A stretch of DNA of 11,735 bases from SIG459 sp045532145 (lineage in GTDB: Bacteria > Bacillota > Clostridia > Oscillospirales > Oscillospiraceae): contig JAZSFJ010000152.1 of the NCBI GenBank assembly GCA_045532145.1, forward strand, positions 1 through 11,735, given 5' to 3'. The notes beneath the pieces were generated by a model. The model was given only the letters and a program-made list of their open reading frames with translations. It did not search any database and was not told the origin of the DNA. The position numbers and the translations under genes are program-made. This document shows, in pieces, positions 1 to 6,731 of the stretch (positions are counted from its first letter, which is position 1; the number at the start of each line of letters is the position of its first letter).

Positions 1-130
1 CCGAAGGGGACGGATGAGGGTCTTTTGGCGACTGCTTTTGTTTCGTATTGCTAAAATCCCGATAGCCTGTTAACACGCCATTCGCCCAAGCTTCAAGCAA
101 ACTTTCAGCCTTACAGCTAAGACCCTCATC
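1..130. repeat. Left-edge inverted repeat, partial palindromic element
   Basis: A 12-nt sequence, GATGAGGGTCTT at 13-24, is repeated as a perfect inverted copy at 119-130. The bases before it (1-12) resemble the right arm of a GGGGA-type hairpin whose left arm lies outside the window. The right-hand copy is the tail of the double-hairpin unit at 124-171. Two palindromic units therefore face each other tail to tail around about 94 nt of unrecognised sequence. I see no gene in 1-204. The left boundary cannot be defined because the element is cut by the window edge. Confidence 0.55.
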
Positions 131-171
131 AGTCACGGCTGATGCCGTGACAGCTTCCCCCGAGGGAAGCT
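124..171 (-). repeat. Double-hairpin palindromic repeat unit (GGCTCCC/GACTGAGGG family)
   Basis: Two adjacent hairpins are visible. GTCACGGC (132-139) pairs perfectly with GCCGTGAC (144-151) around a 4-nt loop, and AGCTTCCC (152-159) pairs with GGGAAGCT (164-171). Read on the minus strand the order is AGCTTCCC hairpin, GTCACGGC hairpin, then a GATGAGGG tail. This is the same layout as the units at 5622-5885 and 6666-6780, with different stem sequences. It lies 33 nt past the stop of the SHOCT-tail gene and could act as a transcript end structure, but no T-run follows either hairpin. Confidence 0.75.
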
Positions 172-204
172 ATGGTCTGCATTGTCTCTTTTACAGCCCT
201 CGGA

Positions 205-582
205 TTATATCTTCCGCTTTTCGCTTTCATACTCGGCCTTGTCGATGAGACCCGCGTCAAGGAATCTCTTGAGCTGCTCCAGACGGCGGCGGGTATAGTC
301 CTCGGAATCATAGGGATTCGGCCTGTAGGCGGGCTTTTCCTCCCGCCTTAGGGGCACATAGTCTGTCTGAGGGCTTTTCTTCTTGGGACTGCCGCTTCCC
401 GAGGCGGCCTTTTTTTTCAAAAAGGCATGGATATTCACGCCAAGGGAGACAAGAGCAATTATTAAAGCAATAACTGCAGCGGCGCCATAATCTGCTGCCG
501 CAGCAACGATGCAGAATATGGCCACAGCGGCGCTGCTTATTATGGCAGAGGGACTGCCCTTTTCTTTTTTCTTGCCTGCCAT
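205..582 (-). CDS. Small membrane protein with C-terminal SHOCT-like motif
   Basis: The product is a 125-residue protein of unknown function. The chosen start (ATG at 582) is preceded by a strong GGGGAGG ribosome site 7 nt upstream; an in-frame ATG 18 nt further out would include that site, so it is less likely. A basic lysine-rich N-terminus is followed by two hydrophobic stretches (about residues 10-28 and 31-52), which suggest a helical hairpin in the membrane. A lysine/serine/proline linker follows. The last 30 residues (LEQLKRFLDAGLIDKAEYES and its neighbours) match the short C-terminal SHOCT pattern, a presumed oligomerisation helix pair. The gene lies 24 nt after gyrA and is probably co-transcribed. 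The SHOCT call is by pattern only and the function is unknown. Confidence 0.75.
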   Translation of the reverse strand: MAGKKKEKGSPSAIISSAAVAIFCIVAAAADYGAAAVIALIIALVSLGVNIHAFLKKKAASGSGSPKKKSPQTDYVPLRREEKPAYRPNPYDSEDYTRRRLEQLKRFLDAGLIDKAEYESEKRKI

Positions 583-606
583 GCTCTTTCCTCCCCTCAA
601 AAATGC

Positions 607-3114
607 TTACTCAGCGCTCTCTGCCGGAGTTTCCTCTTCTTCCTCTTCCTTCTCAGTTCTTGCGATAGAGATAACCCGGCTGCCTTCCTGGACACGCATG
701 AGCCTTACGCCCTGGGTGGCGCGGCCATAGGTGGAGATGCCGCCAACATCCATACGGATGATGGTGCCGTCGTCACTTATAATCAGGATATCGTCGGTCT
801 CGTCAACAACCTTGCAGTCGGCAACCTTGCCGGTCTTGTCGGTGCAGTTATAGCCGCGCATACCCTTACCGCCGCGGTGCTGGGGCTCGCCGCCGCCGCG
901 GACATACTCCTCGATGGGAGTGCGCTTGCCGTAGCCGTTCTCGGTAACGCTCAGGAGCGTGCCGCCGGCACGGGCACGGGCTGCGCCCACAACATAGTCG
1001 CCCTCGCGGAGCTTTATGCCGCGGACACCAACGGCGTCACGGCCCATGGGACGGATGTCCGTCTCGCCGAAGCAGATGGCGTAGCCCTCGTGGGTGCAGA
1101 TGAGAATATTCTGCTCGCCGTCGGTCTGGCGAACGGCGATAAGCTCGTCGCCCTCGTCAAGCTTCAGAGCGCGGATACCGCTACTGCGGATATTCTTCAG
1201 AGCGGACTGATACATACGCTTCACGGTACCGTCACGGGTGACGAAGACAAGGAAGCTATCCTCCTCAAAGCCACGGGCATGGAGCATTGCGGAAACTCTC
1301 TCGCCGCTCTCAAGAGGAATGATGTTAACAATATTGGTGCCGCGGGCATTTCTGCCGGCCTCGGGGATATTGTAGCCCTTCTTCACATACACCCGGCCGG
1401 TGGAGGTGAAGAAGAGAATATTATCGTGGGTGGAAGCGGTGAAGACGGTCTCCACATAGTCCTCGTCCTTGGTGGCCATGGCGCGGATGCCCTTGCCGCC
1501 ACGGCGCTGGGCGCTGTACTCGCTGACGGGCAGGCGCTTGATATAGCCGCCGTGGGTGAGGGTGAAGGCGCAGGTCTCCTCCTCGATGAGGTCCTCGATG
1601 TCGATTTCGTCCTCAACATCCTGAATCTCAGTGCGGCGGTTATCGCCGAACTTCTCGCGGATGGCGATAAGCTCCTCCTTCAGAACGCCGCGGAGCTTAG
1701 CTGCGTCGGAGAGCAGCTCAAGATAATAGGCAATGCGCTTCTGGAGCTCCTCAAACTCGGCCTCCAGCTTCTCACGGTCCAGACCCTGCAGAGCCTTGAG
1801 ACGCATATCCAGAATGGCCTGAGCCTGAACCTCGTCCAGACCGAAGCGCTCCATCAGCTTTTCACGGGCGTCATCGTATGCAGAGCGGATAATGCGGATA
1901 ACCTCGTCAATATTGTCCTGAGCGATGATGAGACCCTGCAGCAGGTGGGCACGCTCTCTTGCCTTGCGGAGATCATACTCGGTGCGGCGGCGGGTAACCT
2001 CCTCCTGATGGGCGAGATACTCGTCCAGTATCTGGCGCAGGGAGAGGATGCGGGGCTGCTTCTGGTCGTCCACCAGAGCCAGCATGATTATGGAGAAATT
2101 GCTCTGGAGAGCAGTCTGCTTATAGAGTTTATTGAGGACAACCTGGGGATTGGCGTCGCGCTTGAGCTCGATGACCATGCGCATACCGTTGCGGTCGGTC
2201 TCGTCGCGGAGATCACTTATACCCTCAAGGCGCTTGTCCTTGACCTGCTCGGCGATATTCTTTAAGAGCTGGCGCTTATTCACCTGATAAGGCAGCTCGG
2301 TGACGATAATGCGGGTGCGGTCCTTGCCGAATTCCTCAAACTCGGCCTTGGCGCGGACAACCACCTTGCCTCTGCCGGTGGCGTAGGCTGCGCGGATGCC
2401 GCTGCGGCCCATGATGATGCCCTTAGTGGGGAAGTCGGGGCCCTTCACGTGCTCCATAAGCTCATGGAGTCCCGCATCGGGATTATCCAACACGCAGACG
2501 CAGGCATCAATGACCTCGCCCAGATTGTGGGGAGGAATGTTGGTGGCCATACCGACTGCGATACCGGAAGAGCCGTTTACCAGCAGATTGGGGAAACGGG
2601 AGGGGAGGACACGGGGCTCCTCGCGGCTTTCGTCGAAGTTGGGGTCCCAGTTAACGGTGTCCTTGTCGATGTCGCGGAGCATCTCGTTGCAGAGCTTGGA
2701 CATACGGGCCTCGGTGTAACGGTATGCGGCAGGGGGGTCACCGTCCACAGAGCCGAAGTTGCCGTGGCCGTCCACCAGCATGTAGCGCATGGAAAAGTCC
2801 TGAGCCAGACGGACCATGGCGTCATAGACGCTGGCGTCGCCGTGGGGGTGGTATTTACCCAGAACGTCACCCACGCAGGTGGCGGACTTTTTGAAGGGCT
2901 TATCGGAGGTGAGGCCGCTTTCATACATGGTGTAGAGTATGCGGCGGTGCACGGGCTTGAGACCGTCCCTGACATCGGGCAGGGCACGGCCTACAATAAC
3001 GCTCATGGCGTATTCAATGTAGCTGTCCTCCATCTCGTTTACGAGATCGGACTCGGTTATAACCTGATTGGGGAACAGTATGTCCTCAGGCTTGTAGTTT
3101 CTGTTGTGTGCCAT
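607..3114 (-). CDS. gyrA: DNA gyrase subunit A
   Basis: This is the breakage-reunion subunit of DNA gyrase, which with GyrB introduces negative supercoils using ATP. It has 835 residues, normal for the family. The start is set by AAAAGGAG 9 nt upstream. The N-terminal winged-helix and tower region is intact, with catalytic Tyr133 in the AAYRYTEARM motif. A GyrA box, QRRGGKG, at residues 536-542 and a following beta-pinwheel region mark it as GyrA rather than ParC; a second RGGKG-type motif lies further on. The protein ends in an acidic tail with six consecutive glutamates. The quinolone pocket reads HPHGDASVYD, placing Ala94 where E. coli has Ser83, with Ser95 and Asp98 beside it. The gene sits behind gyrB, separated by a transposase and a REP element. 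Confidence 0.98.
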   Translation of the reverse strand: MAHNRNYKPEDILFPNQVITESDLVNEMEDSYIEYAMSVIVGRALPDVRDGLKPVHRRILYTMYESGLTSDKPFKKSATCVGDVLGKYHPHGDASVYDAMVRLAQDFSMRYMLVDGHGNFGSVDGDPPAAYRYTEARMSKLCNEMLRDIDKDTVNWDPNFDESREEPRVLPSRFPNLLVNGSSGIAVGMATNIPPHNLGEVIDACVCVLDNPDAGLHELMEHVKGPDFPTKGIIMGRSGIRAAYATGRGKVVVRAKAEFEEFGKDRTRIIVTELPYQVNKRQLLKNIAEQVKDKRLEGISDLRDETDRNGMRMVIELKRDANPQVVLNKLYKQTALQSNFSIIMLALVDDQKQPRILSLRQILDEYLAHQEEVTRRRTEYDLRKARERAHLLQGLIIAQDNIDEVIRIIRSAYDDAREKLMERFGLDEVQAQAILDMRLKALQGLDREKLEAEFEELQKRIAYYLELLSDAAKLRGVLKEELIAIREKFGDNRRTEIQDVEDEIDIEDLIEEETCAFTLTHGGYIKRLPVSEYSAQRRGGKGIRAMATKDEDYVETVFTASTHDNILFFTSTGRVYVKKGYNIPEAGRNARGTNIVNIIPLESGERVSAMLHARGFEEDSFLVFVTRDGTVKRMYQSALKNIRSSGIRALKLDEGDELIAVRQTDGEQNILICTHEGYAICFGETDIRPMGRDAVGVRGIKLREGDYVVGAARARAGGTLLSVTENGYGKRTPIEEYVRGGGEPQHRGGKGMRGYNCTDKTGKVADCKVVDETDDILIISDDGTIIRMDVGGISTYGRATQGVRLMRVQEGSRVISIARTEKEEEEEETPAESAE

Positions 3115-3145
3115 TAAAAATATCTCCTTTTAAAGGCTTCCTTAT

Positions 3146-3172
3146 CGTAGGGGCCGGACACCCGGCCGGCCC
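3146..3172 (+). repeat. Free-standing REP element (GTAG plus GC-rich palindrome)
   Basis: This 27-nt sequence begins CGTAG and continues as a GC-rich palindrome, with GGGCCGG pairing with CCGGCCC. It is identical, base for base, to both palindromes inside the neighbouring transposase gene (3361-3387 and, inverted, 3530-3556). It lies between the stop of that gene and the gyrA ribosome site. The GTAG head followed by a hairpin is the form recognised by the E. coli REP transposase TnpA-REP. That this copy is a substrate of the adjacent transposase is inference. Confidence 0.8.
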
Positions 3173-3183
3173 GTTTGGGATTT

Positions 3184-3663
3184 TCAATAATAATCATCCT
3201 CCGCCCACTTGGCGGGGTTAGTGTCGATATATTCGTAAACAGCAATATAATCATCAAAGTTTCTGCAGATATGGTCAAAAAAGCTTCTCTGCCAAAGGCT
3301 TCTCCCGGCTTCACGGGAACTGAGACTTTTAAAGGCAGACATTGCCTTTGACAGGGTCGCCGTAGGGGCCGGACACCCGGCCGGCCCTTGCGGCTTATCT
3401 ATCCTTACCAACAAATGAACATGATTCGGCATCACCACATAGGTATCAATATACATATCCGGGTATGAATTGGGGATTGAGCGGATGTATTTATCCACAA
3501 TTTCTCCAATGTGAGACAGCTGCACCTGTGGGCCGGCCGGGTGTCCGGCCCCTACGACTTGACCGAAGATATGCTCCTTATTTTTGCTGCAAATAGTAAC
3601 TGAGTAAGCCCCGTTTTGTGAATAGTCATAATTCTGGAGCCTCAATAATTTGCGCTGCTCCAT
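3184..3663 (-). CDS. REP-associated tyrosine transposase (Y1/HUH family), copy 1
   Basis: A 159-residue single-strand DNA transposase of the IS200-like/RAYT group. The HUH metal site is His81-Val82-His83 in MPNHVHLLV. By comparison with E. coli TnpA-REP, the nucleophile is probably Tyr145 in YIDTNPAKW. Family members cut and join REP sequences headed by GTAG. The ATG lies 3 nt after the gyrB stop (TAAGGAATG), so translation is probably coupled to gyrB. Codons 36-45 and 93-101 are made of two inverted copies of one 27-nt REP, separated by 142 nt. Residue Phe129 replaces a tyrosine found in the other two copies; this is not the expected catalytic residue. No frameshift or internal stop is seen, so it appears intact. 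Confidence 0.9.
   Translation of the reverse strand: MEQRKLLRLQNYDYSQNGAYSVTICSKNKEHIFGQVVGAGHPAGPQVQLSHIGEIVDKYIRSIPNSYPDMYIDTYVVMPNHVHLLVRIDKPQGPAGCPAPTATLSKAMSAFKSLSSREAGRSLWQRSFFDHICRNFDDYIAVYEYIDTNPAKWAEDDYY
3361..3387 (+). repeat. REP palindrome inside transposase copy 1, distal arm
   Basis: CGTAG plus a GC-rich palindrome lies wholly within the coding region and supplies codons 93-101 of the transposase. It is the exact reverse complement of 3530-3556, and the pair points outward with GTAG at both outer ends. It has the same sequence as the free copy at 3146-3172. Confidence 0.85.
3530..3556 (-). repeat. REP palindrome inside transposase copy 1, proximal arm
   Basis: On the coding strand this reads GTAG followed by the GGGCCGG...CCGGCCC palindrome and encodes about residues 36-45, starting within the Val-Val-Gly codons. 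It is a perfect 27-nt inverted partner of 3361-3387. Confidence 0.85.
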
Positions 3664-3666
3664 TCC

Positions 3667-5598
3667 TTATATATCAATATTCACCGCATACTTGGCGTTT
3701 ACTTCAATCCATTCCTTTCTGGGCTCAACCTCCTCGCCCATGAGTACGGTGAATATCTGGTCGGCCTTCACGGCGTCGTCCAGAGTTATGCGGCGGAGAG
3801 TGCGCTGCTCGGGGTCCATGGTGGTGTCCCAAAGCTCATGGGGGTCCATCTCACCGAGACCCTTGAAGCGGCTTATATCCACCTTGGCATTGGGGTTATC
3901 GGCACGGAGCTCGGCGGAGATTTTATCTCTCTGAGCATCGGAGTAGGCCACACGCTGGGTCTTGCCGCGGGTGAGCTTATAGAGGGGAGGCACGGCGGAG
4001 TAAACATAGCCGTTTTCGATGAGGGGACGCATATAGCGGAAGAAGAAGGTGAGAAGCAAGGTGCGGATATGGGCACCGTCAACGTCAGCATCGGCCATGA
4101 TGATTATCTTGTGATAACGGAGCTTATTGATATCAAACTCCTCGCCAATGCCTGCGCCCAGAGCCACGATAAGGGGATAGAGCTTATCGTTGGTATAAAC
4201 CTTGTCCATGCGTGCCTTTTCCACGTTCAGCATCTTGCCCCACATGGCAAGGATGGCCTGGAAACGGGAGTCGCGGCCCTGAATGGCACTTCCTGCTGCG
4301 GAGTCACCCTCGACGATGTAAATCTCGCAGAGAGAGGGGTCACGCTCATTGCAGTCCTGAAGCTTATCAGGCATCTGTCCGCTTTCAAGACCTGTCTTGC
4401 GGCGGACACTTTCTCTTGCCTTTCTTGCGGCCTCGCGGGCACGGGAGGCGGTGACGGCCTTTTCGATGATGGCCTTGCCCACACCGGGGTTCTCCTCAAG
4501 GAACTCAGCCAGCTTTTCCTGGACGATGGAGTCCACAAGGCTTCGCATCTCGCTGTTGCCAAGCTTGGCCTTGGTCTGGCCCTCGAACTGGGGATTGGTG
4601 AGCTTTACGGAGATAACGGCGGTCATGCCCTCGCGGCAGTCCTCGCCGGGGAGGCTGTCGCCCTCTTTTATCTGGCCAATCTTCTTGCCGTAGGCGTTGA
4701 GCACTCTCGTGAGAGCGGTTTTGAAGCCGGTCTCGTGCATGCCGCCCTCGGGAGTGTGGATGTTGTTTGCGAAGGATACGATGACCTCGTTGTAGCTGTC
4801 ATTGTACTGCAGGGCAATCTCAGCCACGGAGTCCTCACGCTCGCCGGAGACATAGATGACCTCGTTGTGCAGAGCGGCCTTGTTGCGGTTTATATAGGTG
4901 ACGAACTCCCGGATACCGCCCTCGTAGCACATCTCGTCCTTGCGCTCCAGACCGGGGCGCAGGTCCTCGGTGGAGATGTAGAGGCCGCCGTTGAGGAAGG
5001 CCTGCTCCCGCATACGGCGATGGAGGATTTCGTAGTCGTATACTGTCTCCTCGAACATCTCGGGGTCGGGCTTGAAGCGGACGGTGGTGCCGGTGCGGTC
5101 GGTGCTGCCGATGATGGTCATGTCCTGAGTCTTGAAGCCGCGGGAAAACTTCATCTGATAGATGTTGCCGTTTTTGTGTACTTCAACCTCAAGCCACTCA
5201 GAAAGGGCATTGACGACGCTTGCGCCAACGCCGTGGAGACCGCCGGAGACTTTGTAGCCTCCGCCGCCGAACTTGCCGCCGGCGTGGAGCACGGTGTATA
5301 CGACCCCAAGAGCGGGCATGCCGGTCTGCTCCTGAATGTCAACGGGGATGCCTCGGCCATCGTCGGTGACCTTTATAACATCGCCGGGCTCAATGGTCAC
5401 GGTGATGTGGCGGCAGTAACCGGCCAGAGCCTCGTCAATGGCGTTGTCCACTATCTCATATACGAGATGGTGGAGACCAGAGGAAGAGGTGGAGCCGATA
5501 TACATACCGGGGCGCTTGCGCACAGCCTCCAGACCCTCAAGGACCTGAATTTGACTGGCGTCATAATCGGTTGCTATCTTCTCGGTAATGTCAGACAT
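3667..5598 (-). CDS. gyrB: DNA gyrase subunit B
   Basis: This is the ATPase subunit of DNA gyrase, with 643 residues, the length usual for Gram-positive GyrB. The start follows a GGAAGGAG ribosome site with a rather long 12-nt spacer. The GHKL ATPase motifs are all present: the Asn-box asparagine is Asn52 (EIVDNAIDEA), the DDGRGIP motif is at 79-85 and GGLHGVG at 119-125. The TOPRIM domain has Glu430 in EGDSA and the metal-binding Asp503/505/507 in MADADVDGAH. The usual PLRGK sequence is AMWGK here, a variant I associate with clostridial GyrB. The C-terminus carries FKGLGEM and the GyrA-binding tail. The upstream 300 nt are occupied by repeats, and a transposase starts 3 nt after the stop. 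Confidence 0.98.
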   Translation of the reverse strand: MSDITEKIATDYDASQIQVLEGLEAVRKRPGMYIGSTSSSGLHHLVYEIVDNAIDEALAGYCRHITVTIEPGDVIKVTDDGRGIPVDIQEQTGMPALGVVYTVLHAGGKFGGGGYKVSGGLHGVGASVVNALSEWLEVEVHKNGNIYQMKFSRGFKTQDMTIIGSTDRTGTTVRFKPDPEMFEETVYDYEILHRRMREQAFLNGGLYISTEDLRPGLERKDEMCYEGGIREFVTYINRNKAALHNEVIYVSGEREDSVAEIALQYNDSYNEVIVSFANNIHTPEGGMHETGFKTALTRVLNAYGKKIGQIKEGDSLPGEDCREGMTAVISVKLTNPQFEGQTKAKLGNSEMRSLVDSIVQEKLAEFLEENPGVGKAIIEKAVTASRAREAARKARESVRRKTGLESGQMPDKLQDCNERDPSLCEIYIVEGDSAAGSAIQGRDSRFQAILAMWGKMLNVEKARMDKVYTNDKLYPLIVALGAGIGEEFDINKLRYHKIIIMADADVDGAHIRTLLLTFFFRYMRPLIENGYVYSAVPPLYKLTRGKTQRVAYSDAQRDKISAELRADNPNAKVDISRFKGLGEMDPHELWDTTMDPEQRTLRRITLDDAVKADQIFTVLMGEEVEPRKEWIEVNAKYAVNIDI

Positions 5599-5703
5599 AT
5601 TATTTAAATACTCCTTCCAATTTGGCTCCCCTATTTATAGGGGAGCTGTCTGCCGTATGGCAGACTGAGGGGTTTTTTCCTTCCTTTTTGGCTCCCTTGT
5701 GTC

Positions 5704-5727
5704 GTAGGGCGGCCGCTTGCTGCCGCC
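5704..5727 (+). repeat. REP palindrome nested in array unit 2
   Basis: GTAG at 5704-5707 is followed by a 20-nt palindrome with a perfect 6-bp stem (GGCGGC/GCCGCC). It sits where the simple units have a 6-8 nt loop, between GGCTCCC and GGAGC. The loop contains CTTGCT, as do the REPs in the third transposase gene. Confidence 0.8.
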
Positions 5728-5850
5728 GCAGGAGCTGTCTGCCGCAAGGCGACTGAGGGATTGTTTTTCCTTATTGGCTCCCCTTTTAAGGGGAGCTGTC
5801 GTGCGTAAGCACGACTGAGAGGTATTCTTCCTTATTGGCTCCCTTGTGTC

Positions 5851-5874
5851 GTAGGGCGGCCGCTTGCTGCCGCC
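5851..5874 (+). repeat. REP palindrome nested in array unit 4
   Basis: This is the same sequence and position as the REP of unit 2. Units 2 and 4 are identical over 51 nt (5688-5738 and 5835-5885), so one arose from the other by recent duplication. Confidence 0.8.
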
Positions 5875-5900
5875 GCAGGAGCTGTGTTTTATGCCGGGGT

Positions 5901-6380
5901 TTATATATAGTAAACATCCTCAGCCCACTTGGCAGGGTTTTCGTCAATGTAGTCCCACCGGGTGAGGTAATCATTTTCGTCTCTTATAATGTGGTCGTAA
6001 AAGGATGTTTGCCAAATTGAGCGTCCTGTTTCCCGGGTGACCATAGTTTTTAAGGAGCGGATTATGGTCTCCACATTCGTAGGGCGGGCTGCCCTCAGCC
6101 CGCCATCAGACGAGCATAAACGAATCAGCAAATGAACATGGTTCGGCATTATGACATATTTATCAATAAAAACCCCGTAATAGACCTTTTCGATATTCAG
6201 GATATACTTATCCAATATCTTTCCTATAGGGCTTAACTCCACCAGCGGCGGGGTGAGGGCACCCCGCCCTACGACGGTGGATAAAATCGGACTGCGGTTT
6301 TTTACGCAGATCGTTATGAAATACGCTCCATCCTGGCTGTAATCCCAATCCTTCAGCCGGGGATGTTTCCTCCGCTCCAT
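5901..6380 (-). CDS. REP-associated tyrosine transposase (Y1/HUH family), copy 2
   Basis: A 159-residue RAYT-type transposase. The HUH site is His81-Val82-His83, and the likely nucleophile is Tyr144 in YIDENPAKW. The chosen start (ATG at 6380) shares one base with the remB stop (TGATG); this makes the N-terminus MERRKHPRL, which aligns with the other copies. A longer reading frame opens at 6470 but overlaps remB and adds 30 residues with no counterpart. A GGAG lies 2 nt before the ATG and an AAGGG about 10 nt before, so coupling to remB is likely. Codons around 36-45 and 93-101 consist of two inverted REP palindromes. A 45-nt block near the 3' end (5955-5999) is identical to copy 3. Confidence 0.9.
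   Translation of the reverse strand: MERRKHPRLKDWDYSQDGAYFITICVKNRSPILSTVVGRGALTPPLVELSPIGKILDKYILNIEKVYYGVFIDKYVIMPNHVHLLIRLCSSDGGLRAARPTNVETIIRSLKTMVTRETGRSIWQTSFYDHIIRDENDYLTRWDYIDENPAKWAEDVYYI
6078..6104 (+). repeat. REP palindrome inside transposase copy 2, distal arm
   Basis: CGTAG is followed by a perfect 8-bp stem, GGCGGGCT/AGCCCGCC, with loop GCCCTC (6083-6104). It encodes residues 93-101 of the transposase in reverse complement. Confidence 0.85.
6247..6273 (-). repeat. REP palindrome inside transposase copy 2, proximal arm
   Basis: On the coding strand this is CGTAG plus a perfect 8-bp stem, GGCGGGGT/ACCCCGCC, with the same loop GCCCTC. Compared with the distal arm, one base pair is swapped from C-G to G-C on both sides of the stem. 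The spacer to the other arm is 142 nt, exactly as in copy 1. Confidence 0.85.
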
Positions 6381-6643
6381 CACTCCAGACCCTTTTGCTC
6401 GCTTCGGCGCAAGAGGGTGGAGGAATTTAGCAGGCTTAGATACACCCTTTGTCCCTCGGGCAGGGAGCACACCACAAAGCTTTTTGGCAGCTCTATGCCG
6501 CTGGCGTTGATAAGTCGACCCTCTTTTTCACATCTGGAGAGATATTTGCGGGTCTGGATGGACTGGGATGTATTATCAAGGTCAAAAATCGCAACAATAT
6601 CGCTTTTTTTCACCACAAAATCGTTTCCTATGTGAAGATACAT
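6380..6643 (-). CDS. remB: RemB-like regulator (DUF370 family)
   Basis: An 87-residue protein of the RemA/RemB family (DUF370). In Bacillus subtilis remB (yaaB) lies in the same place between recF and gyrB and affects biofilm matrix genes. The N-terminus MYLHIGNDFVVKKSDIVAIF and the later ELPKSFVV segment are typical. The ATG at 6643 is preferred over one 15 nt upstream because the AAGGA ribosome site lies between them at proper spacing and because RemB proteins begin MY-HIG. The stop codon overlaps the start of transposase copy 2 by one base. The C-terminus after LLNSSTLLRR is short and could have been altered when the transposase arrived, but I cannot show this. DNA binding is inferred from the family. 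Confidence 0.88.
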   Translation of the reverse strand: MYLHIGNDFVVKKSDIVAIFDLDNTSQSIQTRKYLSRCEKEGRLINASGIELPKSFVVCSLPEGQRVYLSLLNSSTLLRRSEQKGLE

Positions 6644-6665
6644 AAAAAATCCTTCCATTTTATAT

Positions 6666-6718
6666 AGCTCCCTCTGACGAGGGAGCTGGCACGGCGTATG
6701 CCGTGACTGAGGGAGAGA
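6666..6718 (+). repeat. Double-hairpin palindromic repeat, left member of a tail-to-tail pair
   Basis: A 9-bp hairpin, AGCTCCCTC/GAGGGAGCT with loop TGAC, is followed by a 6-bp hairpin, CACGGC/GCCGTG with loop GTAT, and then ACTGAGGGAGAGA. The layout is the same as the array at 5622-5885 but the stem sequences differ. It occupies the recF-remB interval. Confidence 0.8.
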
Positions 6719-6731
6719 TTATCTCAGTTAT

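Larger units (their letters stand above)
5622..5885 (+). repeat. Tandem array of four double-hairpin units, two with nested REPs
   Basis: Four head-to-tail units (5622-5672, 5688-5760, 5774-5822, 5835-5885) are joined by short T/C-rich linkers of the TTTTTCCTTA type. Units 1 and 3 are simple: a GGCTCCCC/GGGGAGC hairpin, then a second hairpin (GTCTGCC/GGCAGAC or GTCGTGC/GCACGAC), then GACTGAG. Units 2 and 4 carry a GTAG-REP in the apex of the first hairpin. Unit 4 lacks the second hairpin. The array fills the whole interval between the second transposase and gyrB; I see no gene in it. The T-runs follow the hairpins on the plus strand, where no gene is read. Confidence 0.85.

Noticed and set aside
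877..2265. Long plus-strand open frame opposite gyrA (also 3838-5607 opposite gyrB and 8168-9466 opposite dnaN)
   Set aside because: These are antisense shadows kept open by the codon usage of GC-rich genes. Their translations are low-complexity, rich in Ala, Leu, Gly and Val, and match no family, while the minus strand carries unmistakable gyrA, gyrB and dnaN.
3114..3314. 66-residue minus-strand frame between gyrA and the transposase
   Set aside because: It overlaps transposase copy 1 in another frame and runs through the REP; it shows no family resemblance and no ribosome site of its own.
3491..3499. Perfect DnaA box TTATCCACA
   Set aside because: It lies within the first transposase gene and simply encodes the conserved Val-Asp-Lys segment; it is isolated and far from the origin cluster, so chance is the better explanation.
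3361..3556. Invertible segment between the in-gene REP arms
   Set aside because: Flipping the 142-nt segment would replace the conserved HUH-containing coding sequence by antisense; all three copies have the productive orientation, and no recombinase is nearby.
3184..3663. Complete IS200/IS605 insertion sequence
   Set aside because: No TnpB gene is present and no terminal palindromes flank the gene in the IS200 manner; the HUH context and YI-x-x-NP motif fit the REP-associated group better.
5648..5678. Rho-independent terminator (hairpin followed by TTTTTT)
   Set aside because: The T-run follows the hairpin only on the plus strand, where no gene is transcribed; the same layout recurs in each array unit and is part of the repeat.
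5901..6470. Longer form of transposase copy 2 starting at 6470
   Set aside because: The extra 30 residues overlap remB, have no counterpart in the other two copies, and the ATG at 6380 aligns exactly with their N-termini.
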